A stretch of DNA of 64,000 nt from contig NZ_JAVRHZ010000007.1 of the NCBI RefSeq assembly GCF_031846325.1, positions 62,001 through 126,000 on the forward strand. Direction: 5' to 3'. Positions within the stretch are counted from its first letter, which is position 1, and every line of letters begins with the position of its first letter. The translations under genes and the position numbers were made by a program. The notes under the pieces were generated by a model that saw only the letters and a program-made list of their open reading frames with translations, did not search any database and was not told the DNA's origin. This document shows, in pieces, positions 45,414 through 55,298 of this stretch. This DNA comes from Patiriisocius_A hiemis (lineage in GTDB: Bacteria; Bacteroidota; Bacteroidia; Flavobacteriales; Flavobacteriaceae).

Positions 45414-46663
45414 TAGAAAGTTGTCTTTATAAATTTAAGAGGGGTGTTATTTGACAGGTTGGTTTTTATGTAATAAATCCCTTCTGGAAATGAAGAAACA
45501 TCTATTAGGTTTTTATGAGAGTTTTTTGTTGAAATATATTTAATTTTTTGCCCAAGTGTGTTGTATATAGTAAAAGAGACTTCGTTAAAAAGTACCTCTG
45601 GAATATCTAAAGAAACCTTATTTTTCACTAACGTATTATTAATCTTTATTTGCTTTATAACAGCATCAAACTCTGTACCGCTAAGTATAATCTCTTCGTT
45701 TGTTTCTAACTCTAGCACAACTGGTAAGTGATCACTCATACCAAACAACCTTGTTCTTATTTGTTGGCTAAACTCTCCTGTGCAATTAGAAGCGCTTACA
45801 TCTTGATTAAAACAATTACCATTATTGCCATATGCCTTATAGGTATCTGTAACATACCTAAGCCTTGGATTGGTAAGCATATTTTCTGAAAGTAAAATAA
45901 AGTCAAATCTGTCATCAAGGCCACCACCAGCACCAGCACCAAAAGGTCCAGAGCTTTCTCGAGTACTCTGTGTATGAATGCCCTGAAAACTTATATTATT
46001 ACTCCAGTCACCTGGTAATTCTATAGGGTCTTTAAGTACAATATCATTTGTAGGATCTAATAGTTCTTGGTAAGCGGGTTCATCAGAGTCATAAACATTT
46101 AAATCTCCAGCAAAAATTACATAAGAGTCGGGGTCTAACGTATTAAGGGTACTCGTAAATTCATTTACCATGCTAAGGCGTAAATTTTCATTACTGCTAC
46201 CTTGGCTAGATTTTAGGTGTGAAACATAGATGTTTAAATCTAACGGGTCTGATCCTCCATTAGCTGTATTAAGCTGTAAAATGTATCTATTAATATCACG
46301 AACTGTGGTTTGTATTATTTCAGAATTCTCTAATGAAAACTTATCGGCTCTATAAAAAATTAACTGTTGTATATCTGCACCGCTTGAAGTATTAGGCTGA
46401 AATGTTGCTCGTCCATAAGGAAAATCCCCAAAAGTAAGTGAAGTGTTTAAAATTTCATTAGCTCCTTCTTCAGATTCTAATTCGCAAACCATAAAAATAT
46501 CTGGTTGATACTCTTCCATAATATTTCTAAGGATTACATCTCTATTACCAGGGGAGGCAGAGGGGAATTCTAATAAATTATAGAACATAACTTTTAGAGT
46601 CTCTTGTCCCTGTACTTGAAGGGTACAAAATATAATTGCTGCTATAAATATTTTTTTAATCAT
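45413..46663 (-). CDS. Endonuclease/exonuclease/phosphatase-fold protein with T9SS sorting domain
   Basis: The protein has 416 residues. A signal peptide (to VQGQ) is followed by an EEP domain, with VMFYNLLEF, FMVCELES, FAGDLNVYDSDEPA and the terminal MSDHLPVVLEL motifs (metal and catalytic residues N, E, D, N, D, H visible). The last ~75 residues form a type A T9SS sorting domain (FTIYNTLGQKI, PEGIYYIKTNL). It is a secreted or cell-surface metal-dependent phosphoesterase, possibly a nuclease. It lies between a LOG-type gene and the M1-like barrel gene. Confidence 0.88.
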   Translation of the reverse strand: MIKKIFIAAIIFCTLQVQGQETLKVMFYNLLEFPSASPGNRDVILRNIMEEYQPDIFMVCELESEEGANEILNTSLTFGDFPYGRATFQPNTSSGADIQQLIFYRADKFSLENSEIIQTTVRDINRYILQLNTANGGSDPLDLNIYVSHLKSSQGSSNENLRLSMVNEFTSTLNTLDPDSYVIFAGDLNVYDSDEPAYQELLDPTNDIVLKDPIELPGDWSNNISFQGIHTQSTRESSGPFGAGAGGGLDDRFDFILLSENMLTNPRLRYVTDTYKAYGNNGNCFNQDVSASNCTGEFSQQIRTRLFGMSDHLPVVLELETNEEIILSGTEFDAVIKQIKINNTLVKNKVSLDIPEVLFNEVSFTIYNTLGQKIKYISTKNSHKNLIDVSSFPEGIYYIKTNLSNNTPLKFIKTTF

Positions 46664-46670
46664 GCGAGTT

Positions 46671-47360
46671 CTAGAAGTTAGGGCTTAAGTTAAATTCGTC
46701 GTAGAAATTATTTAAAATTTCAAGTACTTCATCTTCAGTATCAACAACATGAACTAAATCTAAATCTTCTGGGCTAATATTGTTGTTAGCTTCGAGTAGT
46801 GTAGATTTTATCCAATCCATGAGACCTTTCCAAAAGGAAGTTCCAACAAGAATTAGAGGAAATTTTCCAATTTTATGTGTTTGTATTAATGTAAAAGCTT
46901 CAAAAAACTCATCTAATGTTCCAAATCCTCCTGGCATTACAACAAAACCTTGAGAGTATTTTACAAACATTACTTTGCGCACAAAAAAGTAATCAAAATC
47001 TATGCTCTTGTCACTATCGATGTATTTGTTATCGTGTTGCTCAAATGGAAGTGTGATATTTAGCCCTACAGAAGTTCCTCCTGCTAAGTGTGCTCCTTTA
47101 TTACCAGCCTCCATGATACCTGGTCCACCTCCAGTAATAACGCCATATCCATTTTCGGTTATTTTTTTTGCAATACTTTCAGCAAGTTTGTAGTATTTAT
47201 GGTCTGGTTTTGTTCTAGCTGAGCCAAAAATTGAAACACAAGGACCAATCCTGCTCATTTTTTCATAACCATTAACAAACTCTCCCATTATCTTAAATAT
47301 AGCCCAAGAGTCGTTTGTTTTTACTTCATTCCAGTTTTTAGGTTGATTTTCGTTTCTCAT
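46671..47360 (-). CDS. LOG-family (TIGR00730) Rossmann-fold protein
   Basis: The protein has 229 residues. The family signatures GGGPGIMEAGNKGA and MPGGFGTLDEFFEAFTLIQTHKIG (lysine-decarboxylase-like PGGxGTxxE motif) are intact. LOG proteins hydrolyse nucleoside 5'-monophosphate base-ribose bonds, and in plants release cytokinin. Bacterial members act on AMP or related nucleotides. It starts 32 bases after uvrA and ends 7 bases before the EEP gene, so all are probably in one operon. Confidence 0.9.
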   Translation of the reverse strand: MRNENQPKNWNEVKTNDSWAIFKIMGEFVNGYEKMSRIGPCVSIFGSARTKPDHKYYKLAESIAKKITENGYGVITGGGPGIMEAGNKGAHLAGGTSVGLNITLPFEQHDNKYIDSDKSIDFDYFFVRKVMFVKYSQGFVVMPGGFGTLDEFFEAFTLIQTHKIGKFPLILVGTSFWKGLMDWIKSTLLEANNNISPEDLDLVHVVDTEDEVLEILNNFYDEFNLSPNF

Positions 47361-47392
47361 GCTTAGAAATCTATAATTTAAAAGTTTTGTGC

Positions 47393-50224
47393 CTAATGTA
47401 ACTCTTTTTTAAGGAAACGAGCTGTATAGCTTTTTTTGTTTTTTATTATTTCCTCGGGAGTTCCTGTTACAAGTATTTTACCTCCCTTTTTTCCACCCTC
47501 AGGACCAATATCAATAATATGATCTACCACTTTTATTACGTCAAGGTTATGCTCTATAATTACTACGGTGTTACCTTTGTTAACAAGCTTATTTAAAACT
47601 ATTAATAATACTCTTATATCCTCAAAGTGTAGTCCAGTTGTGGGCTCATCTAAAATATAAAAGGTGTTTCCTGTATCTCGTTTGCTTAACTCTGTTGCTA
47701 ATTTAATACGTTGTGCTTCACCACCAGATAATGTAGTAGATTGCTGTCCCAAGGTAATATATCCAAGTCCAACATCCTTAATAGTTTTTAGTTTTCTATA
47801 GATCTTAGGGATGTTTTCAAAGAAATTACAAGCGTCTTCAATAGTCATTTCTAGAACATCATGAATAGACTTCCCTTTGTATCTAATTTCTAATGTTTCT
47901 CGATTAAAACGCTTTCCTTGGCAAGTTTCGCACTCTACATATACATCTGGAAGGAAATTCATTTCAATAGTTCGTAAACCGCCACCTTTACAGGTTTCGC
48001 ATCTTCCTCCAGCAACGTTAAAACTAAAACGTCCTGGCTTGTATCCACGAATCATGGCTTCGGGTATTTTTGCAAAAAGACTTCGTATTTCAGAAAAAAC
48101 ACCTGTGTACGTAGCTGGGTTTGAACGTGGTGTTCTACCAATTGGAGATTGGTTTATATCTATTACCTTATCTAGATGCTCTAAACCTTCTATTTTTTTG
48201 TAAGGCATAGGTTTTTTTACTCCATTAAAGAAGTGTGCATTAAGTATTGGGTAGAGCGTTTCATTAATTAGTGTAGATTTTCCACTACCAGAAACACCAG
48301 TAACTCCTACCATTTTACCTAACGGAATTTCTAATGTTACATTTTTAAGATTATTTCCAGTTGCTCCGGTAAGCTTTAATGTATTTCCATTACCTTCTCT
48401 TCTTTTATTAGGAACTTCAATTTCCCTAACCCCACTTAAATAGTCTGCAGTTAGTGTATTATGCTTTAAAATTTCTTTGGGCTTTCCTGCTGAAACAATT
48501 TTACCTCCGTGCTTTCCTGCTGCAGGACCAATGTCAATAACATAATCTGCACGCTCAATCATATCTTTATCATGTTCTACTACGATTACTGAATTTCCTA
48601 TCTCTTTTAAGGAAATAAGCGACTGGATTAATTTCTCATTATCTCGTTGATGTAGGCCAATACTAGGTTCATCAAGAATATACAAAACACCAACGAGTTG
48701 AGACCCAATTTGAGTGGCCAATCTAATACGTTGTGCCTCTCCACCAGATAGTGATTTTGAGCTTCTGTCTAATGCAAGATACGTTAGTCCTACGTCTACT
48801 AAAAAACGAAGTCTTGTTTTAACTTCTTTAATAATTTCACTAGCAATTTTAAGTTGAGTTTCGCTGAGTTCTTTTTCTAAATCTTCAAACCATTGTGATA
48901 GCTCAATAACATCCATTTGTGCTAGTTGTGCTATATTTTTATCGTTTACTTTAAAATAAAGTGACTCTTTTCTTAGTCTACTGCCTTCACAGTCTGGACA
49001 TTTAATTTTGTCCATATACTCTTTTGCCCAACGTTGTAAAGATTTAGATTCGTTTGCCTCAAAAGTATTTTGAAGAAAAGTGGCTACACCTTCAAAATCA
49101 ATTTTATATTTTCGAGTAATACCAAGTGTTTTAGAGTTTACCTCAAACCTCTCATCGCCTCCATGAAAAATGAGTTCTTTGGCTTCTTCTGGTATTTTTT
49201 TAAATGGGTCTGTTAACTTAAACTTGTAGCGTTCTGCAATTAATTCTAATTGCTTAAATACCCAATTATTTTTTTGTGGGCCATGTGGCGCTAATGCTCC
49301 ATTTTTTATTGATAGTGAATCGTCAGGAACAATTTTGTCTAAGTTTACTCGATATAGTTGCCCAATCCCTTTACACATAGGACACATCCCTTTTGGAGAG
49401 TTGAATGAAAAATTATTAGGCTCTGGATTAGGATAGGAGATACCACTTTTTGGACACATCAATGATCTACTAAAAAAACGCACTTTATCTGTTTCGTTAT
49501 CTAGAATCATAAGTACATCGTTACCATGATACATGGCTGTAATAATACTTTCTTTAAGACGCTTATCTTCTGTATTACTGGCATCTACTTTGAGTCTATC
49601 TATAACTGTTTCAATATCGTGTGTTTTGTAACGGTCTATTTTCATTCCCTTTACAATATCTAAGAGTTCTCCGTCCACTCTTACTTTTACAAACCCTTGC
49701 TTGCCAATTTGCTCAAAAAGCTCTCTATAGTGCCCTTTTCTAGAACGAACTACTGGTGCTAAAACAGTTATTTTTTTTCCATCAAACTCTTTAAGAATGA
49801 GTTCTTTAATTTGCTCATCACTATAACTAACCATTTTTTTACCTGTATTATAGCTATATGCATCACTAGCTCTAGCAAAAAGTAGCCTTAAAAAATCATA
49901 AATTTCGGTAATGGTTCCAACGGTAGAACGAGGACTCCTACTTGTTGTTTTTTGCTCTATGGCTATTACAGGAGACAACCCTTCAATTTTATCTACATCG
50001 GGTCTTTCTAGACTTCCTAAAAACTGTCTTGCGTATGCTGAGAAAGTTTCAATATAACGACGTTGTCCTTCAGCATAAATAGTGTCAAAAGCTAATGAAG
50101 ATTTTCCACTACCCGAAAGCCCTGTAATTACAACTAATTGTTCTCTGGGAATGGTAACATCTATGTCTTTTAAATTATGAACGCGTGCGCCCAAAACTTC
50201 AATACAATCTTCATTTTTTACCAT
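47393..50224 (-). CDS. uvrA: Excinuclease ABC subunit A
   Basis: The protein has 943 residues from the ATG at 50224; a TTG at 50233 overlaps the promoter -7 box and is rejected. Two ABC modules are present: Walker A GLSGSGKSSLAFDTIYAEGQ and GVSGSGKSTLINETLYP, signatures SLSGGEAQRI and TLSGGEAQRI, and Walker B ILDEPS/ILDEPT. Zinc-binding Cys pairs are visible in both halves (CPMCKG, CPDCEG, CETCKG, CETCQG). It recognises DNA damage with UvrB. It is probably the first gene of the uvrA-LOG-EEP-M1-like run. Confidence 0.96.
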   Translation of the reverse strand: MVKNEDCIEVLGARVHNLKDIDVTIPREQLVVITGLSGSGKSSLAFDTIYAEGQRRYIETFSAYARQFLGSLERPDVDKIEGLSPVIAIEQKTTSRSPRSTVGTITEIYDFLRLLFARASDAYSYNTGKKMVSYSDEQIKELILKEFDGKKITVLAPVVRSRKGHYRELFEQIGKQGFVKVRVDGELLDIVKGMKIDRYKTHDIETVIDRLKVDASNTEDKRLKESIITAMYHGNDVLMILDNETDKVRFFSRSLMCPKSGISYPNPEPNNFSFNSPKGMCPMCKGIGQLYRVNLDKIVPDDSLSIKNGALAPHGPQKNNWVFKQLELIAERYKFKLTDPFKKIPEEAKELIFHGGDERFEVNSKTLGITRKYKIDFEGVATFLQNTFEANESKSLQRWAKEYMDKIKCPDCEGSRLRKESLYFKVNDKNIAQLAQMDVIELSQWFEDLEKELSETQLKIASEIIKEVKTRLRFLVDVGLTYLALDRSSKSLSGGEAQRIRLATQIGSQLVGVLYILDEPSIGLHQRDNEKLIQSLISLKEIGNSVIVVEHDKDMIERADYVIDIGPAAGKHGGKIVSAGKPKEILKHNTLTADYLSGVREIEVPNKRREGNGNTLKLTGATGNNLKNVTLEIPLGKMVGVTGVSGSGKSTLINETLYPILNAHFFNGVKKPMPYKKIEGLEHLDKVIDINQSPIGRTPRSNPATYTGVFSEIRSLFAKIPEAMIRGYKPGRFSFNVAGGRCETCKGGGLRTIEMNFLPDVYVECETCQGKRFNRETLEIRYKGKSIHDVLEMTIEDACNFFENIPKIYRKLKTIKDVGLGYITLGQQSTTLSGGEAQRIKLATELSKRDTGNTFYILDEPTTGLHFEDIRVLLIVLNKLVNKGNTVVIIEHNLDVIKVVDHIIDIGPEGGKKGGKILVTGTPEEIIKNKKSYTARFLKKELH

Positions 50225-50230
50225 AGTTTG

Positions 50231-50238
50231 CAAAGGTA
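50231..50238 (-). promoter_or_regulatory. -7 promoter element (TACCTTTG, minus strand) six bases before the uvrA ATG
   Basis: The plus-strand CAAAGGTA reads TACCTTTG on the minus strand; CAAACT separates it from ATG at 50224. The predicted transcript starts at or one base before the ATG. Confidence 0.6.
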
Positions 50239-50301
50239 CTCAATTGCGTTGAAATTTTAGAGTTTCAACATACTCAAAACAGGACCTTACCTTGTTAAAG
50301 T

Positions 50302-51315
50302 TTAACTTCTTTTTGTAGAAATTATAAAAGGATAAATACTCAAGGAAATCAAGAAAAGAGAGGCAACAGTCACCGAAATACTAATGATAATAGAAATTAT
50401 AGGTAAGCTAAATAGCAAATAGGCAATAGGGAGTAATACCCCTACAAATACCATTGTTAAAAACAGCATATATAACGCTACGATTTTTGAAGATGCTTTT
50501 TCTTGGATGGTATCTTGAAACTGATATAGCTTTGGAATAACTTCCTTACTCATATACTCACCTAATTTTGACAAGAATACTTCGTTAAATGAAGAGTCTT
50601 CAAAGGTTTTACCATCTATTTTGTTAGCAAGTTTCATGATTTTATCTTGATGCCGCTCATATACCGAATGTAAATCTAAAGCATCTTTATAAGCTCCATA
50701 TTTATACCCAAAAAAGTACCAAAGCCCAGATCCAACTTTGTGTTCTAACCATTTTGATACAATTTCTTTACTATAAAACTGTGGGTATTTTATATTTTCT
50801 GAAACCCTTTTATCCTTAGGACTCGTCATTAAAATAGCCTTTAATTCGAGATAGAGGTTTTCGGTTTCATCATAGCTGTTTTTTTCCTGAAGAAATTCAA
50901 TTGCTAATTTTGACTTTCCTTTATAAAATTCTTTCACATCAAAAAAAGTAAGTCCTTCAAATTCTTCATCTATATACTCTTTAAGCCCAGAAAGCCACAT
51001 TTTTGATCTATATAAAAGCTCTACAATAGTTCTAAAGTCATGCATTTTTTGAGTAATGGCACTTAGACTATTTATTGCAGAGTTTTTGGAGTTTTTAACG
51101 GTAAAAGCATTGAAAACTAAGTAAAACAGTATTAAAGCTGCTATAAAACCACTAATACTTATAAAAACACCTAGATGCTTTTTTAAAGTTTCAGCAAATA
51201 TTGGAGTATCAAAAACTTTTTGTTGCAATAAGAAGACTAATAGTATAGCAACAAAGCCACTAACTAAAAGCGGGATAAGAATATATAAATCTTTATAAAA
51301 AGACTTCTTCTGCAT
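50302..51315 (-). CDS. Membrane protein of unknown function
   Basis: The protein has 337 residues. Two N-terminal membrane helices (about 10-30 and 45-68) and two C-terminal ones (about 272-292 and 300-322) flank a ~200-residue charged, helical, probably cytoplasmic region (FFDVKEFYKGKSKLAIEFLQ, SVYERHQDKIMKLANKIDGK). I do not recognise the family. It precedes uvrA on the same strand, but uvrA has its own promoter. Confidence 0.65.
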   Translation of the reverse strand: MQKKSFYKDLYILIPLLVSGFVAILLVFLLQQKVFDTPIFAETLKKHLGVFISISGFIAALILFYLVFNAFTVKNSKNSAINSLSAITQKMHDFRTIVELLYRSKMWLSGLKEYIDEEFEGLTFFDVKEFYKGKSKLAIEFLQEKNSYDETENLYLELKAILMTSPKDKRVSENIKYPQFYSKEIVSKWLEHKVGSGLWYFFGYKYGAYKDALDLHSVYERHQDKIMKLANKIDGKTFEDSSFNEVFLSKLGEYMSKEVIPKLYQFQDTIQEKASSKIVALYMLFLTMVFVGVLLPIAYLLFSLPIISIIISISVTVASLFLISLSIYPFIISTKRS

Positions 51316-51519
51316 GTATTAAACTTCAAACAGTAGGGATATAACTTTTAAATTAGAGTACTATTAAATCCTCACTAAGGTTAGTATTTAAAGGGTTAAT
51401 TGATATTTTAAGTTATATCAAAAATACGCTAAAATGTAGGAAAATGTAGTAATTTACTTACAATTCGATGTAGTGAAAGGTAATACCGATAAACAACCTA
51501 TATTGCCTTGTTTTTTAGG

Positions 51520-53232
51520 TTAATATCCTACTGCAGTATCGTCTCCTCTTGGGTCTGCCCCTCCTTCAAGTACCCCATTTTCCAAAATACGTATAGCATC
51601 AACCTTGCCAATTATTGGGTCTGCTGTTATATTTTCTGGATACCCTAATATTTTTAGAGAGTCTTTTATTTTTTTTGGGAACCTACCTACCTCGTATCTT
51701 ATATTATCAGGCAACCATTGATGATGAAATCGAGGGGCATTTACTGCTTCTTGCATATCCATATTAAACTCAATAACATTTAAGATGGTTTGGGCAACCG
51801 ATGTTATAATAGTTGCTCCTCCAGGTGTTCCTACTACCATGAATAGCTCTCCGTCTTTTTCTAAAATTGTAGGTGTCATTGAGCTTAGCATTCGCTTTTG
51901 TGGAGCAATTGCATTAGCTTCACCTCCTACGAGACCATAGATATTAGGTTCTCCTGGTTTTGCACTAAAATCGTCCATTTCGTTGTTTAAAAAGAAGCCT
52001 AACTCTTTTACATACAACTTGGAGCCGTAGCCAGAATTAAGAGTTGTAGTAACAGATGCTGCATTACCCCATCTATCTACAATAGAGAAGTGCGTAGTCT
52101 CTTCACTTTCATAAACTTGAATACTGCCAGGTTTTATTTCTGAAGAAGGACTAGCAGCTTTAAGGCTAAAAGATTGCATCCTATTTTTTATGTAATTAGA
52201 TGTTAGTAACGAATCAACAGGGATATTCACAAAATCTGGGTCACCTAGGTAGTAGCTTCTATCTGCATAAGCTCTTCTTTCTGCTTCTGTGATTGTTTGA
52301 ATGTATTTTGTTGAGTTGTGTCCATATTCTACTAGGGGGTAGGGTTCAACCATTTTTAATATTTGCGCTAAGCAAACTCCCCCGCTTGATGGTGGTGCCA
52401 TTGAAATTACCTTATACTCTTTAAAATCAAATACAATGGGTTCTCTCCATTCAGCTTCATAAGCTTCTAGGTCTTTTAGTGTAATAATTCCACCTTTTTT
52501 TTGAATATAGTTTACTAAGTTTTTTGCAGTTTCACCATTGTAAAACTCTTGTCTTCCATTTTTTGCAATAGCTTCTAATGTTTTGGCTAGTGCTTCATTT
52601 TTAAAGATACTCCCTTGAGTATGGGTTTCTGTAAATATGGAGGCCTCTTGGTTTACTTCTTTAAAAATAGATTGATAGTTTTCTAAACGTATTGCTTGGT
52701 TTTCTGTAACGGTAAACCCTTCTCTTGCAAGTTTAATTACTGGTTGTAGCAAAACTTCCATAGGTAATGACCCCAACTTTTCATGGATAGCAAAAATTCC
52801 AGCTACTGTACCAGGAACACCAACTGCTAGGCTACCTACTTTACTTTCTTTTGATTTATATATACCGTCTTCATCAAGATACATATCTCTATGTGCTGTT
52901 AGCGGTGCTTTTTCACGATAATCTATGCTTCCTATTTCTCCATACTCTGTTCTGTACACCAAAAACCCACCACCCCCTAAATTGCCTGCATATGGATAGG
53001 TAACAGCGAGCGCCATCTCTACTGCAATGGCAGCGTCATAAGCGTTACCTCCCATTCTCATAATTTCGACACCTACTTGTGAAGCCTCTTTTGTTGCTGA
53101 AACTACTATTGCGTTATCTGCTAGGACAGCTTCTTTTTGTAGTTTTTTTTCAGAAATTACCTGTGTTCCTCGGGGTTTGTCTTTACAGCCAATTAAAAGG
53201 AATACAATTAGTATAGATAGGTAGCTTTTCAT
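51520..53232 (-). CDS. ggt: Gamma-glutamyltransferase lipoprotein
   Basis: The protein has 570 residues from the ATG at 53232, which overlaps the upstream stop as ATGA and gives a lipoprotein signal (MKSYLSILIVFLLIGC). The start at 53256 lacks this. GGT signatures are MGGNAYDAAIAVEMAL, NLGGGGFLVYR, APPSSGG and the self-cleavage site EETTHFSIVD, with the catalytic Thr starting the small subunit. It cleaves the gamma-glutamyl bond of glutathione in the periplasm or at the membrane. It is coupled to the ACP phosphodiesterase gene. Confidence 0.93.
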   Translation of the reverse strand: MKSYLSILIVFLLIGCKDKPRGTQVISEKKLQKEAVLADNAIVVSATKEASQVGVEIMRMGGNAYDAAIAVEMALAVTYPYAGNLGGGGFLVYRTEYGEIGSIDYREKAPLTAHRDMYLDEDGIYKSKESKVGSLAVGVPGTVAGIFAIHEKLGSLPMEVLLQPVIKLAREGFTVTENQAIRLENYQSIFKEVNQEASIFTETHTQGSIFKNEALAKTLEAIAKNGRQEFYNGETAKNLVNYIQKKGGIITLKDLEAYEAEWREPIVFDFKEYKVISMAPPSSGGVCLAQILKMVEPYPLVEYGHNSTKYIQTITEAERRAYADRSYYLGDPDFVNIPVDSLLTSNYIKNRMQSFSLKAASPSSEIKPGSIQVYESEETTHFSIVDRWGNAASVTTTLNSGYGSKLYVKELGFFLNNEMDDFSAKPGEPNIYGLVGGEANAIAPQKRMLSSMTPTILEKDGELFMVVGTPGGATIITSVAQTILNVIEFNMDMQEAVNAPRFHHQWLPDNIRYEVGRFPKKIKDSLKILGYPENITADPIIGKVDAIRILENGVLEGGADPRGDDTAVGY

Positions 53233-53813
53233 AGTTCTTTTAGTTTTAATTGGCAATAGGCCTCAAGCTCAATAAAAAAAGAAGTAAATTCTGTTTCAAA
53301 TTTGTCGTAATGCTTTTCTAGTTCAATAATTGCAAAATTTAGTTTTCCTTTTCCTTTTGTTCTTACATTCATTTGTTCTAAAATCGTACTAATACCCCTA
53401 ATTGTAGCATAATTGTAGAGCCAATTATCACTTATCATATAAGGCATCATTCGCTGTATGCGAGTGGGTAATACTTCAAAGTTGTTTTGCAATAATGTAT
53501 AAAAATTAGCAACAAAGCTTTCTAGCGGTTCGTCATGATAGTTCATCCAGTTTTTAGCCAAAAAGTGGTCGTATAAAATATCTACAATCACTCCACTATA
53601 ATGCCCATGTTTTTTGTGAAGTCTTTTTGTGCTTTGTTTTACAATAGGATGTTGATCTGTAAAGCTATCTATAGCACGGTGTAGGAGGATACCTTTACTT
53701 ATCTCTGCGGGATATTTTAAATATTGTTTTCCTTTAATACTATCGGCTATAAAGTTTCCAATAATGATTCCTTCATCTTGTCCAGAAAGGTAAATATGTG
53801 CCAGATAATTCAT
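53229..53813 (-). CDS. ACP phosphodiesterase (AcpH-like)
   Basis: The protein has 194 residues. The N-terminus MNYLAHIYLS with GNFIADSIKG and GILLHRAIDSFTD is the AcpH/DUF479 signature. His/Asp residues and YDHFLAKNW follow. The family removes 4'-phosphopantetheine from acyl carrier protein. Its stop overlaps the ggt start by four bases (ATGA). It is divergent from glmM. Confidence 0.87.
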   Translation of the reverse strand: MNYLAHIYLSGQDEGIIIGNFIADSIKGKQYLKYPAEISKGILLHRAIDSFTDQHPIVKQSTKRLHKKHGHYSGVIVDILYDHFLAKNWMNYHDEPLESFVANFYTLLQNNFEVLPTRIQRMMPYMISDNWLYNYATIRGISTILEQMNVRTKGKGKLNFAIIELEKHYDKFETEFTSFFIELEAYCQLKLKEL

Positions 53814-53822
53814 CGTTACAAT

Positions 53823-53836
53823 TTACGAAATCGTAA
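53823..53836. promoter_or_regulatory. Palindrome TTACGA-AA-TCGTAA in the divergent acpH/glmM gap
   Basis: Perfect 6-bp arms with a 2-base centre lie between the acpH start (53813) and the glmM -7 element (53860). It has the size of a dimeric regulator site, but nothing else supports that. Confidence 0.25.
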
Positions 53837-53859
53837 CAAAGAAATGTGTTATTAAAAAG

Positions 53860-53867
53860 TATCTTTG
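53860..53867 (+). promoter_or_regulatory. -7 promoter element (TATCTTTG) for glmM
   Basis: A full TAnnTTTG match lies 17 bases before the ATG at 53885. It falls inside the longer possible frame (53846) and so supports the later start. Confidence 0.6.
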
Positions 53868-53884
53868 TAACAAAATTAGCAACA

Positions 53885-55267
53885 ATGACATTAATAAAAT
53901 CTATTTCAGGAATTCGCGGAACTATTGGAGGAAAACAGGGAGAAAATTTAACTCCTATTGATGCTGTGTTATATGCATCTGCCTATGGAGCTTGGGTACA
54001 GTCTCAACGAGAGAAAGAGCAGCATAGAGTAGTAGTAGGTAGAGATGCTAGAATCTCTGGAGCTATGGTTCAACAATTAGTTATGAACACTCTTGTGGGG
54101 ATGGGAATACATGTAATAGATGTTGGACTTTCTACAACTCCTACTGTAGAAATGGCTGTTACAATGGAGCATGCAGATGGTGGAATTATTTTAACAGCAA
54201 GCCATAATCCTAAACAATGGAATGCTTTAAAATTACTGAATAATAAAGGTGAGTTTTTAAACGCTGCTGAAGGTCAAAAAATATTGGATATTGTAGATAA
54301 AGGAGCTGTTACTTTTGCTGAAGTAGATGCACTTGGAAAAATTACAATTAATGATGCGTACATAGATTTACATATTGATGAAATCTTAGATTTACCTCTT
54401 GTTAATGTTGAAGCAATAAAAAAAGCTAATTTTAAAGTTGTAGTAGATGGGGTAAACTCAACTGGAGGTATTGCAGTACCTTTATTACTTGAAGCACTTG
54501 GCGTACATCCTGTAAAATTATACTGTGACCCAACTGGCCACTTCCCTCATAATCCAGAGCCACTTAAAGAACATCTTGGAGATTTAATGAAAATGGTTGT
54601 TGATGAGCATGCAGATTTTGGAATTGTAGTAGACCCGGATGTAGATAGATTAGCATTTGTGGATCAAAAAGGAGAAATGTTTGGTGAAGAATATACACTT
54701 GTTGCTGTTGCAGACTATGTTTTAAGCCACACTAATGGAAATACTGTTTCTAATATGTCATCTTCTAGGGCTCTTAGAGATATTACAGAAAAACATGGCG
54801 GAACTTATACTGCAAGTGCTGTGGGTGAGGTAAATGTTGTACATGAAATGAAAGATACAAATGCTGTGATAGGTGGTGAAGGTAATGGAGGTATTATTTA
54901 TCCAGAGCTACACTACGGGAGAGATAGCCTAGTTGGGATTGCTTTGTTTTTAAGTCATCTAGCTGAACTAAAAATGGATGTTAGTGCATTACGTGCTAGC
55001 TATCCAACTTATTTTATGAGTAAAAAGAAAATACAGCTTACACCTGGCTTAGATGTAGACTCCCTACTTGAAAAAATGACAACTAAATACGCTTCTGAAA
55101 ACCCAAATACAATAGACGGAGTAAAAATAGATTTTGAAGACTCTTGGGTACACCTTCGTAAATCTAATACAGAACCCATTATACGTATTTATACAGAAGC
55201 ACCCTCGCAAGCCGCAGCAGATAGTCTTGCTGATAGGTTTATTGGGGAGATAGAAGGGATAATCTAG
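53885..55267 (+). CDS. glmM: Phosphoglucosamine mutase (phosphohexomutase family)
   Basis: The protein has 460 residues from the ATG at 53885 (MTLIKSISGIRGTIGG). The start at 53846 overlaps the promoter. The phosphoserine loop is ILTASHNPKQWNALK, the metal loop DPDVDRLAFV, the sugar loop GEGNGGIIYPE, and the phosphate loop RKSNTEPIIRIY. It converts glucosamine-6-phosphate to glucosamine-1-phosphate for peptidoglycan and LPS. The related phosphomannomutase activity cannot be excluded from sequence alone. Confidence 0.9.
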   Translation: MTLIKSISGIRGTIGGKQGENLTPIDAVLYASAYGAWVQSQREKEQHRVVVGRDARISGAMVQQLVMNTLVGMGIHVIDVGLSTTPTVEMAVTMEHADGGIILTASHNPKQWNALKLLNNKGEFLNAAEGQKILDIVDKGAVTFAEVDALGKITINDAYIDLHIDEILDLPLVNVEAIKKANFKVVVDGVNSTGGIAVPLLLEALGVHPVKLYCDPTGHFPHNPEPLKEHLGDLMKMVVDEHADFGIVVDPDVDRLAFVDQKGEMFGEEYTLVAVADYVLSHTNGNTVSNMSSSRALRDITEKHGGTYTASAVGEVNVVHEMKDTNAVIGGEGNGGIIYPELHYGRDSLVGIALFLSHLAELKMDVSALRASYPTYFMSKKKIQLTPGLDVDSLLEKMTTKYASENPNTIDGVKIDFEDSWVHLRKSNTEPIIRIYTEAPSQAAADSLADRFIGEIEGII

Positions 55268-55298
55268 GGTTTATTAGATTTTATAACCTCGTTAATCG

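Noticed and set aside
51495..51521. AACCTA/TAGGTT inverted repeat after ggt as a terminator
   Set aside because: The arms are only 6 bp with a 15-base loop and no T-run on the minus strand.
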